The position numbers and the translations under genes were made by a program. DNA of 61,141 nt, taken from Acrocarpospora catenulata. GTDB lineage: Bacteria; Actinomycetota; Actinomycetes; Streptosporangiales; Streptosporangiaceae. Of this stretch, positions 46,510-56,682 are shown piece by piece (positions within the stretch are counted from its first letter, which is position 1; each line of letters starts with the position of its first letter). The stretch lies in assembly GCF_018476525.1 (NCBI RefSeq), contig NZ_JAHCST010000007.1, forward strand, positions 219,096-280,236, written 5' to 3'. The notes under the pieces were generated by a model. It searched no databases, had not been told where the DNA came from, and was given only the letters and a program-made list of their open reading frames with translations.

Positions 46510-48747
46510 CTACCAGTCGAAGCGGCGGCCGTAGCGGGGGCGGTAACCGCGTGGGTAGTCCCGGAATTCGCGGTAGTCCTCGTACTCCTGGTAGTCCGGG
46601 TAGTCGTCGGGGAAATCGTCGAAGGGACGGCGGTCGCGGCGTTTGCGGTTCTCGTTTTCCAGCATTTCGCGTAGGCCGGGAGTGAAGCCGCCGCCGAAGC
46701 GTTGCATGTCCGGCGGGGTGAAGGAGCGGGCCTCGGTGTCGCGGAGGGCTCTGGTCATGGAGTCGACCCAGATGGGGCCCGGGAGGGAGGCGCCCTGGAC
46801 CGAGCCGTAGTGGGTTCCGCCGATCTGCACGTCGGTCAGGGGGTATTTGTAGGAGCCGCGGATGTCGCCGACGCTCACCGCCGCCGCGAGGTCGGGGGTG
46901 TAGCCGGCGAACCAGGCCGAGGTGTAGCTGTTGTTGGTGCCGGTCTTCCCGGCCGCGGGACGGCCGATGGACTGGCCCTTCATGGTGCCTTGGGTGAAGA
47001 CGCCGGACAGGACACGGTTGACGGCGTCCGCCACCGGCCCCTCCACCGCGTTCGAGCAGCTGGGCGGCACGGCCACCGAGCGTCCGTCACGCTCCGAGAT
47101 GGCGGTGATGGCGGTCGGCCTGCAGTACACCCCCCGGGCGGCGAAGGCGGCGAAGGCGGCGGCCACCGTGAGCGGGTCCATCTCGTTGACGCCGAGGGTG
47201 AAGGTGGGCACCTGCTGGAGGGGGGCGCCGTCGGGGCGGCGGATGCCGACGGCTTCGGCCATCTTGACCACGTTGCAGAGGCCGACCTCCTTCTCCAGCA
47301 TCATGTAGAAGATGTTGGAGGACTTCCAGGTGCCGAGTTCGAGGCTGTAAGGACCGCCGACACCCTCGCCGCTGGCGTTGAACACCTTGGCCTTGGGGTC
47401 GTTGACCTTCTCTCCGGCGCAGTTGACGTAGCCCTGCGAGGGCACGAACATGCCCGGGGTGTTGAAGCCCTCCCCGAACCGCCAGCCCTTCGCGAGCGCG
47501 GCGGCCAGGGTGAAGATCTTGAAGGTGGACCCGGCCTGGAAACCCATGCCACCCCCGTGCGCCTGATCGGCGGGCAGGTTGAAGGTGGTGTTGGGGCCCA
47601 GGTTCTTGTCGCCGGGATTGCGGCCGTACTTCTTGCTGGCCGCCAGCGCGCGGATCGCCCCGGTGCCCGGTTCCACCATCGCCTCGGCGGCCACCTGGGT
47701 GTCCGCGGGCGCCACCTTGGCCCGGATGGCCTGCTCGGCGGCGCTCTGGGCGACCGGGTCGAGGGTGGTGCGCAGGGTCAGGCCGCCGATCCGCAGCCGC
47801 CGCTCCCGGTCGGCCCGGGTGAAGCCGAAGGCCGGATTGTCCAGCACCTCGGACTGCACGTACACGCAGAAGAACGGGTACTTGCTGGTCTCGCAGCCCC
47901 CGGGGGCCGGGGTCAGCTTCAGCCCCAGCGGCAGCCGCTTGGCCTGGTCCGCCTCCAGCTGGGTGATCATCCGTAGCTGGGCCATCCGGTCGAGCACGGT
48001 GTTGCGCCGCTCCAGCAGCGCGGCCTGCTGCTCCTTACCCAGCGACGGGTCGGTCCCGTACGGCGTGCGCACCGAACCGGCCAACGTGGCCGCCTGGGCC
48101 AGGGTGAGATCGTCGGCGTCCACCCCGAAGAACCGCCGGGAGGCGGCCTGCACCCCGAACGCGCCCGCCCCGAAGTAGGCGATGTTCAGGTACCGCTCCA
48201 GGATCTGGTTCTTGGTGTAGCGCTCCTCCATGGCCAGCGCGTACCGCATCTCGTTGAGCTTGCGGCGGATGCTCTGCACCCGCGCCGAGTTCCGCTCGTG
48301 GTCCGACTCGGCCCGGTTGACCATGATGTTCTTCACCAGCTGCTGGGTCAGCGAGGAGCCGCCCTGCTTGACGCCCCCGGCCCGGGCGTTGGCGATCAGC
48401 GCCCGGAGGGTGCCCTTGACGTCCAGGCCGGCGTGCTCGAAGAAGCGGGCGTCCTCGATGGCCACGATGGCGTTGCGCATGTGCCCGGAGACCTGCGCGA
48501 TGGGCACCGACCGCCGGTTCTGGTAGTAGAACTGGGCGATCTTCTTGCCGTTCCGGTCCAGGATGCGGGTCATCTCCGGGAGCTGCTCCTCCCGGGGTGG
48601 CGCGGGCAGGTTGGTGAAGTTGGCCGCCGCCGCGTTGCCGGCCGCTCCCGCCCCTGCCACCCACGGCACCACCAGGGCGGCCCCCAGCAACCCTCCGACG
48701 GCCCCGCACAAGGCCAGCCCGCCGACCGCCCCGATCCGCACCATGAC
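46510..48747 (-). CDS. Class A penicillin-binding protein (transglycosylase/transpeptidase)
   Basis: A 745-aa bifunctional peptidoglycan synthase. One N-terminal membrane anchor is followed by a GT51 domain with the catalytic Glu in AIVAIEDARFFEHAGLD and with GGSSLTQQLVKN. The transpeptidase domain has Ser-x-x-Lys in FQAGSTFKIFTLAAAL (about residue 409), SSN in WKSSNIFYMM, and KTG in AAGKTGTNNSYTSAWFAG (about residue 600). The C-terminal tail is rich in Asp, Tyr and Arg (FPDDYPDYQEYEDYREFRDY). I chose the ATG at 48747 because GGGGAG lies about 7 nt upstream; starts at 48759 and 48795 are possible. Confidence 0.92.
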   Translation of the reverse strand, partial: VMVRIGAVGGLALCGAVGGLLGAALVVPWVAGAGAAGNAAAANFTNLPAPPREEQLPEMTRILDRNGKKIAQFYYQNRRSVPIAQVSGHMRNAIVAIEDARFFEHAGLDVKGTLRALIANARAGGVKQGGSSLTQQLVKNIMVNRAESDHERNSARVQSIRRKLNEMRYALAMEERYTKNQILERYLNIAYFGAGAFGVQAASRRFFGVDADDLTLAQAATLAGSVRTPYGTDPSLGKEQQAALLERRNTVLDRMAQLRMITQLEADQAKRLPLGLKLTPAPGGCETSKYPFFCVYVQSEVLDNPAFGFTRADRERRLRIGGLTLRTTLDPVAQSAAEQAIRAKVAPADTQVAAEAMVEPGTGAIRALAASKKYGRNPGDKNLGPNTTFNLPADQAHGGGMGFQAGSTFKIFTLAAALAKGWRFGEGFNTPGMFVPSQGYVNCAGEKVNDPKAKVFNASGEGVGGPYSLELGTWKSSNIFYMMLEKEVGLCNVVKMAEAVGIRRPDGAPLQQVPTFTLGVNEMDPLTVAAAFAAFAARGVYCRPTAITAISERDGRSVAVPPSCSNAVEGPVADAVNRVLSGVFTQGTMKGQSIGRPAAGKTGTNNSYTSAWFAGYTPDLAAAVSVGDIRGSYKYPLTDVQIGGTHYGSVQGASLPGPIWVDSMTRALRDTEARSFTPPDMQRFGGGFTPGLREMLENENRKRRDRRPFDDFPDDYPDYQEYEDYREFRDYPRGYRPRYGRRFDW

Positions 48748-48970
48748 AACTCTCCCCATCGGCGAAATGACCAGGGGGAGCGCACGCAGCGTCAACGTAA
48801 CACAACAAAGGGGTCAGACATCGCAATCACACGAGATCACCCGGAGATCACCCGGCGTCACGGCCGGAACCGTACTCCCGCACCGCAAAGTGGCGTCAGA
48901 ATAGGCAGTCAACGGCGCGACACGATCTTGCACCACCCCCCGGAGACCCGCGAGTCTGAGGAGTGCAGCG
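48748..48970. promoter_or_regulatory. PBP / nucleosidase divergent region with 11-bp tandem repeat
   Basis: GAGATCACCCG occurs twice in tandem (48833-48843 and 48844-48854) between the divergent genes. It is a possible binding site for a regulator. The segment at 48797-48835 is less GC-rich than its surroundings and may hold the PBP promoter. No gene is seen. Confidence 0.3.
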
Positions 48971-49585
48971 GTGAGCGGCATCAGCCACGAGAGGCGGCCG
49001 GTCGACATCGGAGTGATCACCGGAACCCCCGTCGAGATGGGCGCGGTCCGGGATGTCCTCGACCTGGGCCTGGCAGCGGCCGGGGGGCTGCTCTTCTATG
49101 AGGGCACCGTGCGTACCAGAGGTACCACGTCGCGGATCGCCGCCCTCCAGGCCCGCGACTCGGTCGCGGCGGCCCTCGGCCACCTGCTCGGCCACTTCCG
49201 GCCGGGCATCGTGGTGCTGACCGGAACCGCCGAGGCCACCGACCCCGGCCTGGCCGCCGGTGACGTGGTGGTCTGCGCGGAAGCCGTGGTGGACGGCCCC
49301 GGCACCGGGATCGGCCACGCCGTCGCCGCCTTCTTCGGCGATTACGGCGACCCCGCGCACTGGCGCACCGAGGACGCCAGGGGCGTGTCCCGGGCGCACC
49401 GCGTGCTCCCGGGACCGGTCGGCACGGCCAAGCCCGCCGAGGTGGGCGAGCTGACCCAGGGCTGGGCGGTGATCCAGGGCATCACGCCCCCGGCCGCGGG
49501 CGAGACCCACCGGCGCGTCGCCGCCTGGCACGCCGCCGCGGTCCTCCAGTCCCTCATCCCCTACCTGCGGCTTACCGCACGATAG
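48971..49585 (+). CDS. Nucleoside phosphorylase / MTA-SAH nucleosidase-like protein
   Basis: A 204-aa protein of the purine nucleoside phosphorylase (PNP/UDP) superfamily. Seen: DIGVITGTPVEMGAVRDVL at the start (base of the ribose/phosphate site), HFRPGIVVLTGTAEATDPGLAAGDVVVCAE in the middle (the G-A-x-x-LAAGDVV pattern of nucleosidases, written over two strands) and ETHRRVAAWHAAAVLQSLIP at the end. The substrate is unknown. It is shorter than typical MTAN (about 230 aa). GAGGAG lies 7 nt before the GTG. Confidence 0.65.
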   Translation: MSGISHERRPVDIGVITGTPVEMGAVRDVLDLGLAAAGGLLFYEGTVRTRGTTSRIAALQARDSVAAALGHLLGHFRPGIVVLTGTAEATDPGLAAGDVVVCAEAVVDGPGTGIGHAVAAFFGDYGDPAHWRTEDARGVSRAHRVLPGPVGTAKPAEVGELTQGWAVIQGITPPAAGETHRRVAAWHAAAVLQSLIPYLRLTAR

Positions 49586-49588
49586 GGG

Positions 49589-52500
49589 TCAGGCGCCCAG
49601 ACAGGCGGGGCCCAGCAGCTGCTTCAGATCACCCATGAGGGCCGGGCTGGGGTTGACCCGCAGCCGGTCGTCCAGGCGCATGACCGTGGTCCGGGGGCCG
49701 TTGTGCACCTGGAGGTGGACCTCGGTGGTGCCGGGGTGGGTGGTGAGCACCTCCTTGAGGCGGCCGACCACCGGCGGAGTGCACCGCGCGACCGGCATGC
49801 TGACCACTAAGGGCCCGCCGGACTCGCTGGTCAGGTCCGGCTGGGTCACCTCCATCGCGATGATCTTCGCGACGTCCTCCCGCTTGTCCACCCGGCCCTT
49901 GACGAAGACGATCACGTCCTCGGCCAGGATGGTGGCGCAGAGCTGGTAGGCGGACGGGAAGATCATCACCTCGATGGAGCCTTCCAGGTCCTCCAGCTGG
50001 GTGAGCACCCAGGTGTCACCCTTCTTGGTGACCTTGCGCTGCACACCGGACAGGATGCCGCCGACGGTGACGATCTGCCCGTCGGGGCGGCTCTCGTCCT
50101 GGAGCGCCGCGATCGAGCAGTCGGCCCCGCTGGACAGGATGTGCTCGACCCCCAGCAGGGGGTGGTCGGAGACGTACAGACCGAGCATCTCGCGCTCGAA
50201 CTGGAGCAGCGTGTTCTTGTCCCACTCCCCCTGCGGGATCTGCACGTCGAAGGTCTGGTCCTCCACGCCCTCGATCGCGCCGAACAGCGAGTCCTGCCCG
50301 ATGGCCTCGTTCTTCTTGATGTCGATGATCGCGTCCACGGCCTGCTCGTGCACCATCACCAGGCCCTTGCGCACGTGGCCCAGGGAGTCGAAGGCGCCGG
50401 ACTTGATCAGCGACTCGATGACCCGCTTGTTGCACACCGACGCCGGGACCTTGCGCAGGAAGTCCTTGAAGTCGGCGAACCTGGACTTCTCCCGGCGGGC
50501 GGCGATGACCCCGTCCACCACGTTCCCGCCCACGTTCCTGATGGCCGACAGGCCGAACCGGATGTCGGTGCCGCGCGGGGTGAAGTCGAAGTCGGAGTCG
50601 TTGACGTCCGGCGGGAGCACCTTGATGCCCATCCGGCGGCACTCGTTCAGGTAGAGCGCGGACTTGTCCTTGTCGTCCTTGACCGAGGTGAGCAAGGCCG
50701 CCATGTACTCGGCGGGGTAGTTGGCCTTCAGGTAGGCCGTCCAGTACGACACCAGCCCGTACCCGGCGGTGTGCGCCTTGTTGAAGGCGTAGTCGGAGAA
50801 CGGCAGCAGGATGTCCCAGAGCGCCTTGATCGCCTCGGCCGAGAAGCCGTTGTCCAGCATGCCCTTCTCGAAGAACTCGAACTGCTTGTCCAGTTCGGAC
50901 TTCTTCTTCTTGCCCATGGCCCGGCGGAGCAGGTCGGCGCCGCCCAGCGAGTATCCGGCCACCTTCTGGGCGATGGCCATGACCTGCTCCTGGTAGACGA
51001 TCAGGCCGTAGGTGGTGTCCAGGATCTCCCTGAGCGGCTCCTCCAGCTGGGGGTGGATCGGGGTGATCTCCTGCTGCTTGTTCTTGCGCAGCGCGTAGTT
51101 GGTGTGCGAGTTGGCGCCCATCGGGCCCGGCCGGTAGAGGGCGAGGGCGGCGGAGATGTCCTCGAAGTTGTCGGGGCGCATGATGCGCAGCAGCGAGCGC
51201 ATGCCGCCGCCGTCCAGCTGGAAGATGCCCAGCGTGTCGCCCCTGGCCAGCAGCTCGTAGGTCTTGACGTCGTCCAGCGGCAGGGCGAGCAGGTCGATGT
51301 CGGTGCCGGTGTTGCCCTCGATCATCTTCAGGCAGTCGTCGATGATCGTCAGGTTCCGCAGGCCGAGGAAGTCCATCTTCAGCAGGCCGAGGGTCTCGCA
51401 GGTCGGGTAGTCGAACTGCGTGATGATCGCGCCGTCGGAATCGCGCCGCATGATCGGCACGTTGTCGACCAGCGGCTCGGCGGACATGATCACTCCGGCC
51501 GCGTGCACGCCGGTCTGCCGGATCAGGCCCTCCAGGCCCTTGGCCAGGTCCATGGTGGCCCGCACGTCGACGTCGTCCTCGTAGAGCTTGCGCAGCTCGC
51601 CGGCCTCGTTGTAGCGCGGGTGCTCGCTGTCGAAGATGCCGCTGAGCGGGATGTCCTTGCCCATGACGGCGGGCGGGAACGCCTTGGAGACGCGGTCGCC
51701 CAGCGCGTACGGATGCCCGAGGACGCGGGCGGCGTCCTTGATGGCGGCTTTCGCCTTGATGGTGCCGAAGGTGGCGATCATGGCGACCTTGTCGGAACCC
51801 CAGCGCTCGGTCACGTACCGGATCACGTCGGCCCGCCGACGTTCGTCGAAGTCGATGTCGACGTCGGGCATCGAGACGCGCTCGGGGTTGAGGAACCGTT
51901 CGAAGATCAGGCCGTGCGGGATCGGGTCCAGGTCGGTGATGCCCAGCGCGTACGCGGCCAGGGAGCCCGCGGCGGAGCCACGGCCGGGGCCCACCCGGAT
52001 GCCGTTGTTCTTGGCCCACATGATGAAGTCGGCGACCACGAGGAAGTAGGACGGGAACCCCATCTGCAGGATGACGTTGATCTCGTTCTCCGCCCAGCGG
52101 CGGTGCTCCTCGTCGTACCCGTCGGGGAAGCGCCGGTCCATGCCGGCCCAGACCTGCTTGCGGAACCAGGTCTCCTCGGTCTCCCCCTCCGGCACCGGGA
52201 AGCTGGGCATCAGGTTCTTGTAGCCGAACATGTCCGACGGGTCGACCTTCTCGGCCACCAGCAGGGTGTTGCGGCACCCCTCCTGCCACAGGTCGGAGGA
52301 GTCCACGGCGCGCATCTCGTCGGCCGTCTTGATGTAGTAGCCGCTGCCGTCGAAGCGGAACCTGTCGGGGTCGGACAGCTGCTTGCCGGTCTGGATGCAC
52401 AGCAGCGCGTCGTGGGAGGCCGAGTCGCTCTCGTAGGTGTAGTGGGAGTCGTTGGTGACCAGGGGCGGGATGCCCAGTTCCGCGGAGATCCGGGTGAGGC

Positions 52501-53110
52501 CGTCGCGGACCCGGCGCTCGATGTCCAGGCCGTGGTCCATGATCTCCAGGAAGTAGTTGTCCTTGCCGAAGATCTCCTGGAACTTGGCCGCGGCGGCGAC
52601 CGCCTCGTCGTACTGCCCCAGCCGCAGGCGGGTCTGCACCTCGCCGGAGGGGCAGCCCGTGGTGGCCATCAGCCCTTCGGCGTGCTCGGCGAGCAGTTCG
52701 GCGTCCATCCGCGCCCACTTACGGACGAAGCCCTCGGTGTAGGCGCGGGAGGACAGGCGGATCAGATTGGCCAGGCCCACCTTGTTCTTGGCCCAGATGG
52801 TCATGTGGGTGTAGTAGCCGCCGGCCGAGACGTCGTCGCTCTTCTGGTGCGGCTCGCCCCACAGGACCTGCTTCTTGTGGTGGCGGGAGGCGGGCGCCAC
52901 GTACGCCTCGATGCCGAGGATCGGCTTTACTCCCGCGCCGGTAGCCTGCTTGTAGAAGTCGTAGGCCCCGTGCATGTTGCCGTGGTCGGTGATGGCGATC
53001 GCGGGCATGCCCAGCTCGCCCACGAGTTTGAACATCTGCTTCAACCGGGCCGCACCGTCGAGCATCGAGTACTCCGTGTGGACGTGCAGATGCACAAACG
53101 AATCGCCCAT
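49589..53110 (-). CDS. dnaE: DNA polymerase III alpha subunit
   Basis: The 1173-aa replicative polymerase (DnaE1 type). N-terminal PHP domain ([30 protein letters not shown]). The polymerase catalytic aspartates are in [18 protein letters not shown] (about residues 408-420) and the third in the palm region. The helix-hairpin-helix and beta-clamp regions follow, and a C-terminal OB domain ([20 protein letters not shown]). A -10-like TAGGCT (53141-53146, minus) and a GGGGG ribosome binding site precede the ATG. Full length. Confidence 0.97.
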   Translation of the reverse strand: MGDSFVHLHVHTEYSMLDGAARLKQMFKLVGELGMPAIAITDHGNMHGAYDFYKQATGAGVKPILGIEAYVAPASRHHKKQVLWGEPHQKSDDVSAGGYYTHMTIWAKNKVGLANLIRLSSRAYTEGFVRKWARMDAELLAEHAEGLMATTGCPSGEVQTRLRLGQYDEAVAAAAKFQEIFGKDNYFLEIMDHGLDIERRVRDGLTRISAELGIPPLVTNDSHYTYESDSASHDALLCIQTGKQLSDPDRFRFDGSGYYIKTADEMRAVDSSDLWQEGCRNTLLVAEKVDPSDMFGYKNLMPSFPVPEGETEETWFRKQVWAGMDRRFPDGYDEEHRRWAENEINVILQMGFPSYFLVVADFIMWAKNNGIRVGPGRGSAAGSLAAYALGITDLDPIPHGLIFERFLNPERVSMPDVDIDFDERRRADVIRYVTERWGSDKVAMIATFGTIKAKAAIKDAARVLGHPYALGDRVSKAFPPAVMGKDIPLSGIFDSEHPRYNEAGELRKLYEDDVDVRATMDLAKGLEGLIRQTGVHAAGVIMSAEPLVDNVPIMRRDSDGAIITQFDYPTCETLGLLKMDFLGLRNLTIIDDCLKMIEGNTGTDIDLLALPLDDVKTYELLARGDTLGIFQLDGGGMRSLLRIMRPDNFEDISAALALYRPGPMGANSHTNYALRKNKQQEITPIHPQLEEPLREILDTTYGLIVYQEQVMAIAQKVAGYSLGGADLLRRAMGKKKKSELDKQFEFFEKGMLDNGFSAEAIKALWDILLPFSDYAFNKAHTAGYGLVSYWTAYLKANYPAEYMAALLTSVKDDKDKSALYLNECRRMGIKVLPPDVNDSDFDFTPRGTDIRFGLSAIRNVGGNVVDGVIAARREKSRFADFKDFLRKVPASVCNKRVIESLIKSGAFDSLGHVRKGLVMVHEQAVDAIIDIKKNEAIGQDSLFGAIEGVEDQTFDVQIPQGEWDKNTLLQFEREMLGLYVSDHPLLGVEHILSSGADCSIAALQDESRPDGQIVTVGGILSGVQRKVTKKGDTWVLTQLEDLEGSIEVMIFPSAYQLCATILAEDVIVFVKGRVDKREDVAKIIAMEVTQPDLTSESGGPLVVSMPVARCTPPVVGRLKEVLTTHPGTTEVHLQVHNGPRTTVMRLDDRLRVNPSPALMGDLKQLLGPACLGA

Positions 53111-53204
53111 GAGACCCCCATCTTCCGACCCGGTGACGAGAGCCTACGCCGAAAAAGTCGTCACGTGTGTCACAGTCGAAACGATCTTCGGGGGGAGACG
53201 GCCG

Positions 53205-54605
53205 GTGAAAAACGGCACCGACGAGGGCTATTCGCACGCCCTGGGAAACCGCCAGGTTCAGATGATCGCCATCGGGGGCGCCATCGGCGTCGGCCTGTTC
53301 CTCGGCTCCGGCGGACGCCTGGCCGCCGCGGGCCCCGCCCTGGTCATCTCGTACGCGCTGGCGGGCGTGGCCGCCTTCTTCGTCATGCGCGCCCTGGGCG
53401 AACTGGTCCTCTACCGCCCCACCTCCGGCTCCTTCGTGGACTACGCCACCACCTTCATCGGCCCCTGGGCGGGCTTCGCCAGCGGCTGGATGTACTGGAT
53501 CAACTGGGCCGCCACCGGGGTGGCCGAACTGACCGCGGTGGCCATCTACGTCCACAAGTGGGCACCGGACTTCCCGCGCTGGCTGACCGCGCTGATCGCA
53601 CTGGGCCTGGTGCTGTCGGTGAACCTGGTCTCGGTGCGGCTCTTCGGCGAGCTGGAGTTCTGGTTCGCGCTGCTGAAGGTGGCCGCCATCGTGACCTTCC
53701 TGGTGGTCGGCCTCTACCTGGTGCTGTTCTCGGTGCACGGGGCCGGCCCGGCGCACCTGACCGAGGTGGGCGGGTTCTTCCCGAGCGGGTTCGGCCCGGT
53801 GCTGATGAGCCTGCAGGCGGTGGTCTTCGCGTACGCCTCGATCGAGGTGGTCGGCATCGCGGCCGGGGAGACCAAGGACCCGGCCAAGATCATGCCCCGC
53901 GCGATCAACGGGGTGACCTGGCGGATCGCGATCTTCTACGTGGGCTCGGTGCTGCTGCTGGCCATGGTGCTGCCGTGGACGACCTACCAGGCGGGCCAGT
54001 CCCCGTTCGTCACGGTCTTCAGCCACCTGGGATTCCCGGTCGCCGGGGACATCATGAACCTGGTGGTGATCACCGCCGCCATGTCCTCCTGCAACTCCGG
54101 CCTGTACGCCACCGGCCGCATCCTGCGCTCGATGGCGCTGCGCGGCGAGGCCCCCGGATTCGCCAAGGCGATGAGCGGGCGGCACGTGCCGTACGGGGGA
54201 ATCCTGTTCACCGCCGTGGTCCTGCTGGGCGGGGTGGTCCTGTACTACTTCGTCCCGGAGCGGGCCTTCAACATCGCCACCGCGGTGGCCTCGCTGGGCG
54301 TGGTCACCACCTGGGGCACCTTCCTGTTCTGCCAGCTGCGGCTGCGCCAGGCCGCGCTCCGCGGCGAGCTGGCCAGGCCCGCCTTCCGGATGCCCGGCGC
54401 GCCGGTCACCAACTGGATCACGCTGGGATTCCTGGCCCTCGTGGTGATCCTGATGCCGTTCGCCGACCCCGACCAGCGGGTGGCCTTCTACCTGATCCCG
54501 GTGCTGGCCGTCGCGATCACGGTGGGCTGGCGGGTCACCCAGGCCCGGCGATCATCGGTCGTCCCGCCCGTGTGCGAACCTCCCGTTGCGGACCCGATGT
54601 CCTAA
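53205..54605 (+). CDS. Amino acid permease (AAT/APC family)
   Basis: A 466-aa transporter with twelve predicted helices. Family landmarks: GNRQVQMIAIGGAIGVGLFL, LGELVLYRPTSGSFVDYA, FAYASIEVVGIAAGETKDP (substrate-site glycine/glutamate region). It resembles GABA/Asn/D-Ser permeases of the AnsP-CycA-GabP group; the substrate cannot be read from the sequence. The GTG at 53205 has GGGGGAG 7 nt upstream; divergent from dnaE. Confidence 0.9.
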   Translation: MKNGTDEGYSHALGNRQVQMIAIGGAIGVGLFLGSGGRLAAAGPALVISYALAGVAAFFVMRALGELVLYRPTSGSFVDYATTFIGPWAGFASGWMYWINWAATGVAELTAVAIYVHKWAPDFPRWLTALIALGLVLSVNLVSVRLFGELEFWFALLKVAAIVTFLVVGLYLVLFSVHGAGPAHLTEVGGFFPSGFGPVLMSLQAVVFAYASIEVVGIAAGETKDPAKIMPRAINGVTWRIAIFYVGSVLLLAMVLPWTTYQAGQSPFVTVFSHLGFPVAGDIMNLVVITAAMSSCNSGLYATGRILRSMALRGEAPGFAKAMSGRHVPYGGILFTAVVLLGGVVLYYFVPERAFNIATAVASLGVVTTWGTFLFCQLRLRQAALRGELARPAFRMPGAPVTNWITLGFLALVVILMPFADPDQRVAFYLIPVLAVAITVGWRVTQARRSSVVPPVCEPPVADPMS

Positions 54606-54717
54606 AGGTGATACCCCTGGTCTGAGTTTGTCTCGGATCCCGGGATCGGGGCAGTGGTTCGCCGTTTGATCCATTTGCCATCCGTGGGACGATTCTTGGG
54701 TTTCGAGAGGGGTGTGA

Positions 54718-56637
54718 ATGTCGAACGCGGAAGGCCGACTCGTCGGAGGCCGGTACCAGCTGATCCAGCCCATCGGCCGCGGTGGCATGGGCATCGTCTG
54801 GAGGGCCCACGACGAGCTGCTGGACCGCACGGTGGCCGTCAAGGAGGTCAGGTACGACAGCGCCATGGACGACGAGCTGGAAGAGCTCAACCGGCGCACC
54901 ATGCGCGAGGCGCGGGCGGCCGGCCGGCTCACCCACCCCAACGTGGTCGTGGTGCACGACGTGATCGAGGAGGACGGCCGTCCCTGGATCATCATGCAGC
55001 TGGTGGAGTCCCGCTCGCTCGGCCAGGTGATCAGGGAGGACGGCCCGCTGCCCCCGTCCCGGGTCACCGACATCGGCCTGCAGGTGCTGGACGCGCTCCG
55101 CGCCGCGCACGGCCAGGGCGTGCTGCACCGGGACGTGAAGCCGGAGAACGTACTGCTGGCCGAGGACGGCCGGGTGGTGCTCACCGACTTCGGCATCGCC
55201 CGGGTGGAGACCGACTCCACGATGACCAGGACCGGCCTGGTCGGCACCCCCGCCTTCATCGCCCCCGAACGGTTAAGGGGCGGGCCCGCCCAGCGCGAGT
55301 CCGACCTGTGGTCGCTCGGCGCCACCCTGTACGCGGCCGTGGAGGGCCGCCCGCCGCACGACCGGGGCATGGCCATGGCGACCATGCACGCGGTGCTGAA
55401 CGACGAGCCGGACCCCGCCGTGCACGCGGGACGGCTGGGCGTGGTCCTGGAACGCCTGCTGACCAAGGAGCCGGAGGAGCGGCCCGACTACGACGAGACG
55501 GTACGGCTGCTGCGCGGCGCCAAGGAACCCGCCACCAAGCCGTTCCCCACCAGCCAGCAGGAGACCTCCCCCTCGGTCCAGCCCAAGCCGGTCCAACCCA
55601 AGACGGTCAAGTCCAAGCCGGTCAAGCCGAAGCCGGTCCCGCCCAGGCCGGCCAAGCCCTCCCCGGCGGTGAAGTCCAGCGAGGCCGACACCGGCCCCGT
55701 CGAGATCCCCGCCCCCCGGCCCAAGCCGGACCCCGAACCCGCCGACCCCGAGGAGACGCCCAAGCGCACCCCGATTCCGGCCAGCGCCCGCCGCCGGGAC
55801 CCGTACCCGCCGGAGACGGGCATGCGCGCGCTGCCGGGCACCTGGGAGCCGGAGGCACCCGCCCCGGAACCGCGCGAGGAGGAGGCCGCCGCCGCCAAGC
55901 CGCCGCCCCCGGTCTACCCCGACTGGAGCACCGAGCCCCGGCGGATGAGCCCGGCGGTCAAGGCGGCGCTGGTGATCGTCCCCGCTCTGCTGGTCATCGC
56001 GGGGGTCGGCGTCTGGCTGGGTGCCCAGCAGGCCAGCCAGGAGGCCGGCCAGGGCGGCGGTGCCGCCGCCACATCCGCGCCTGGTGCCACGACCCCGGCC
56101 GAGCCGTCCGCAAGCACCACCCCTGCGGAGCCCTCACCCTCGTCCTCTTCCTCGTCCTCACCGTCTTCCTCGTCCTCGCCGAGCCCGTCGGCGGGCGCGC
56201 TCCCCGCGGGCTGGAAGACGCACAAGGACCCGAAGGGCTTCAAGCTGGCCCTGCCGAAGGGCTGGAAGGTGTCCTCGCGGGACTCGGGCAACGTGTATTT
56301 CCGGGGGCCGCTGGACGGGGCGTACCTGCAGATCGGGTTCACCAGTTCCCCCAAGTCGGACGCGGTCAAGGACTGGGAGAACCAGGAGCGGAGCACCCGG
56401 GGCAACTGGCCCGGCTACAAGCGGATAAAGATCGAATCGGTGGACTACTTCCGGGAAGCCGCCGACTGGGAGTTCACCTGGGAGCCGGGCGGTTCCACCG
56501 GCCACATCCGCAACCGCGGCTTCGTCGTCGACGACCGCCACGGGTACGCGATTCTCTGGAAGACGCGGGACAAGGACTGGAAGAAGTATCTTCACTATTT
56601 CGACACTTTCGCGGCTACCTTCGAACCCGCGAAGTGA
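54718..56637 (+). CDS. Receptor Ser/Thr protein kinase 1
   Basis: A 639-aa PKN-type kinase. The kinase domain (about residues 12-270) has IGRGGMGIVWRA, VAVKEV (Lys42), VLHRDVKPENVLL, LTDFGIARVE and TPAFIAPERL, all canonical. A Pro/Lys-rich juxtamembrane linker follows (PKPV repeats, about 280-400). One membrane helix lies at about 412-435 (AALVIVPALLVIAGVGVWLG), then a Ser/Pro low-complexity stalk (56139-56190) and a 140-residue ectodomain from LPAGWKTHKDPKGFKLALP to FDTFAATFEPAK. The ectodomain is shared with the next kinase and probably senses an envelope ligand. GAGAGGGG precedes the ATG. Confidence 0.9.
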   Translation: MSNAEGRLVGGRYQLIQPIGRGGMGIVWRAHDELLDRTVAVKEVRYDSAMDDELEELNRRTMREARAAGRLTHPNVVVVHDVIEEDGRPWIIMQLVESRSLGQVIREDGPLPPSRVTDIGLQVLDALRAAHGQGVLHRDVKPENVLLAEDGRVVLTDFGIARVETDSTMTRTGLVGTPAFIAPERLRGGPAQRESDLWSLGATLYAAVEGRPPHDRGMAMATMHAVLNDEPDPAVHAGRLGVVLERLLTKEPEERPDYDETVRLLRGAKEPATKPFPTSQQETSPSVQPKPVQPKTVKSKPVKPKPVPPRPAKPSPAVKSSEADTGPVEIPAPRPKPDPEPADPEETPKRTPIPASARRRDPYPPETGMRALPGTWEPEAPAPEPREEEAAAAKPPPPVYPDWSTEPRRMSPAVKAALVIVPALLVIAGVGVWLGAQQASQEAGQGGGAAATSAPGATTPAEPSASTTPAEPSPSSSSSSSPSSSSSPSPSAGALPAGWKTHKDPKGFKLALPKGWKVSSRDSGNVYFRGPLDGAYLQIGFTSSPKSDAVKDWENQERSTRGNWPGYKRIKIESVDYFREAADWEFTWEPGGSTGHIRNRGFVVDDRHGYAILWKTRDKDWKKYLHYFDTFAATFEPAK

Positions 56638-56682
56638 GCCCCGGCCCGGGTGGGACGGTGCTGACGTTTCGGAGGGGGATCG

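Noticed and set aside
56139-56190. TCC/TCG-rich simple sequence
   Set aside because: It encodes the Ser/Pro stalk of receptor kinase 1 and stays in frame; no independent element.
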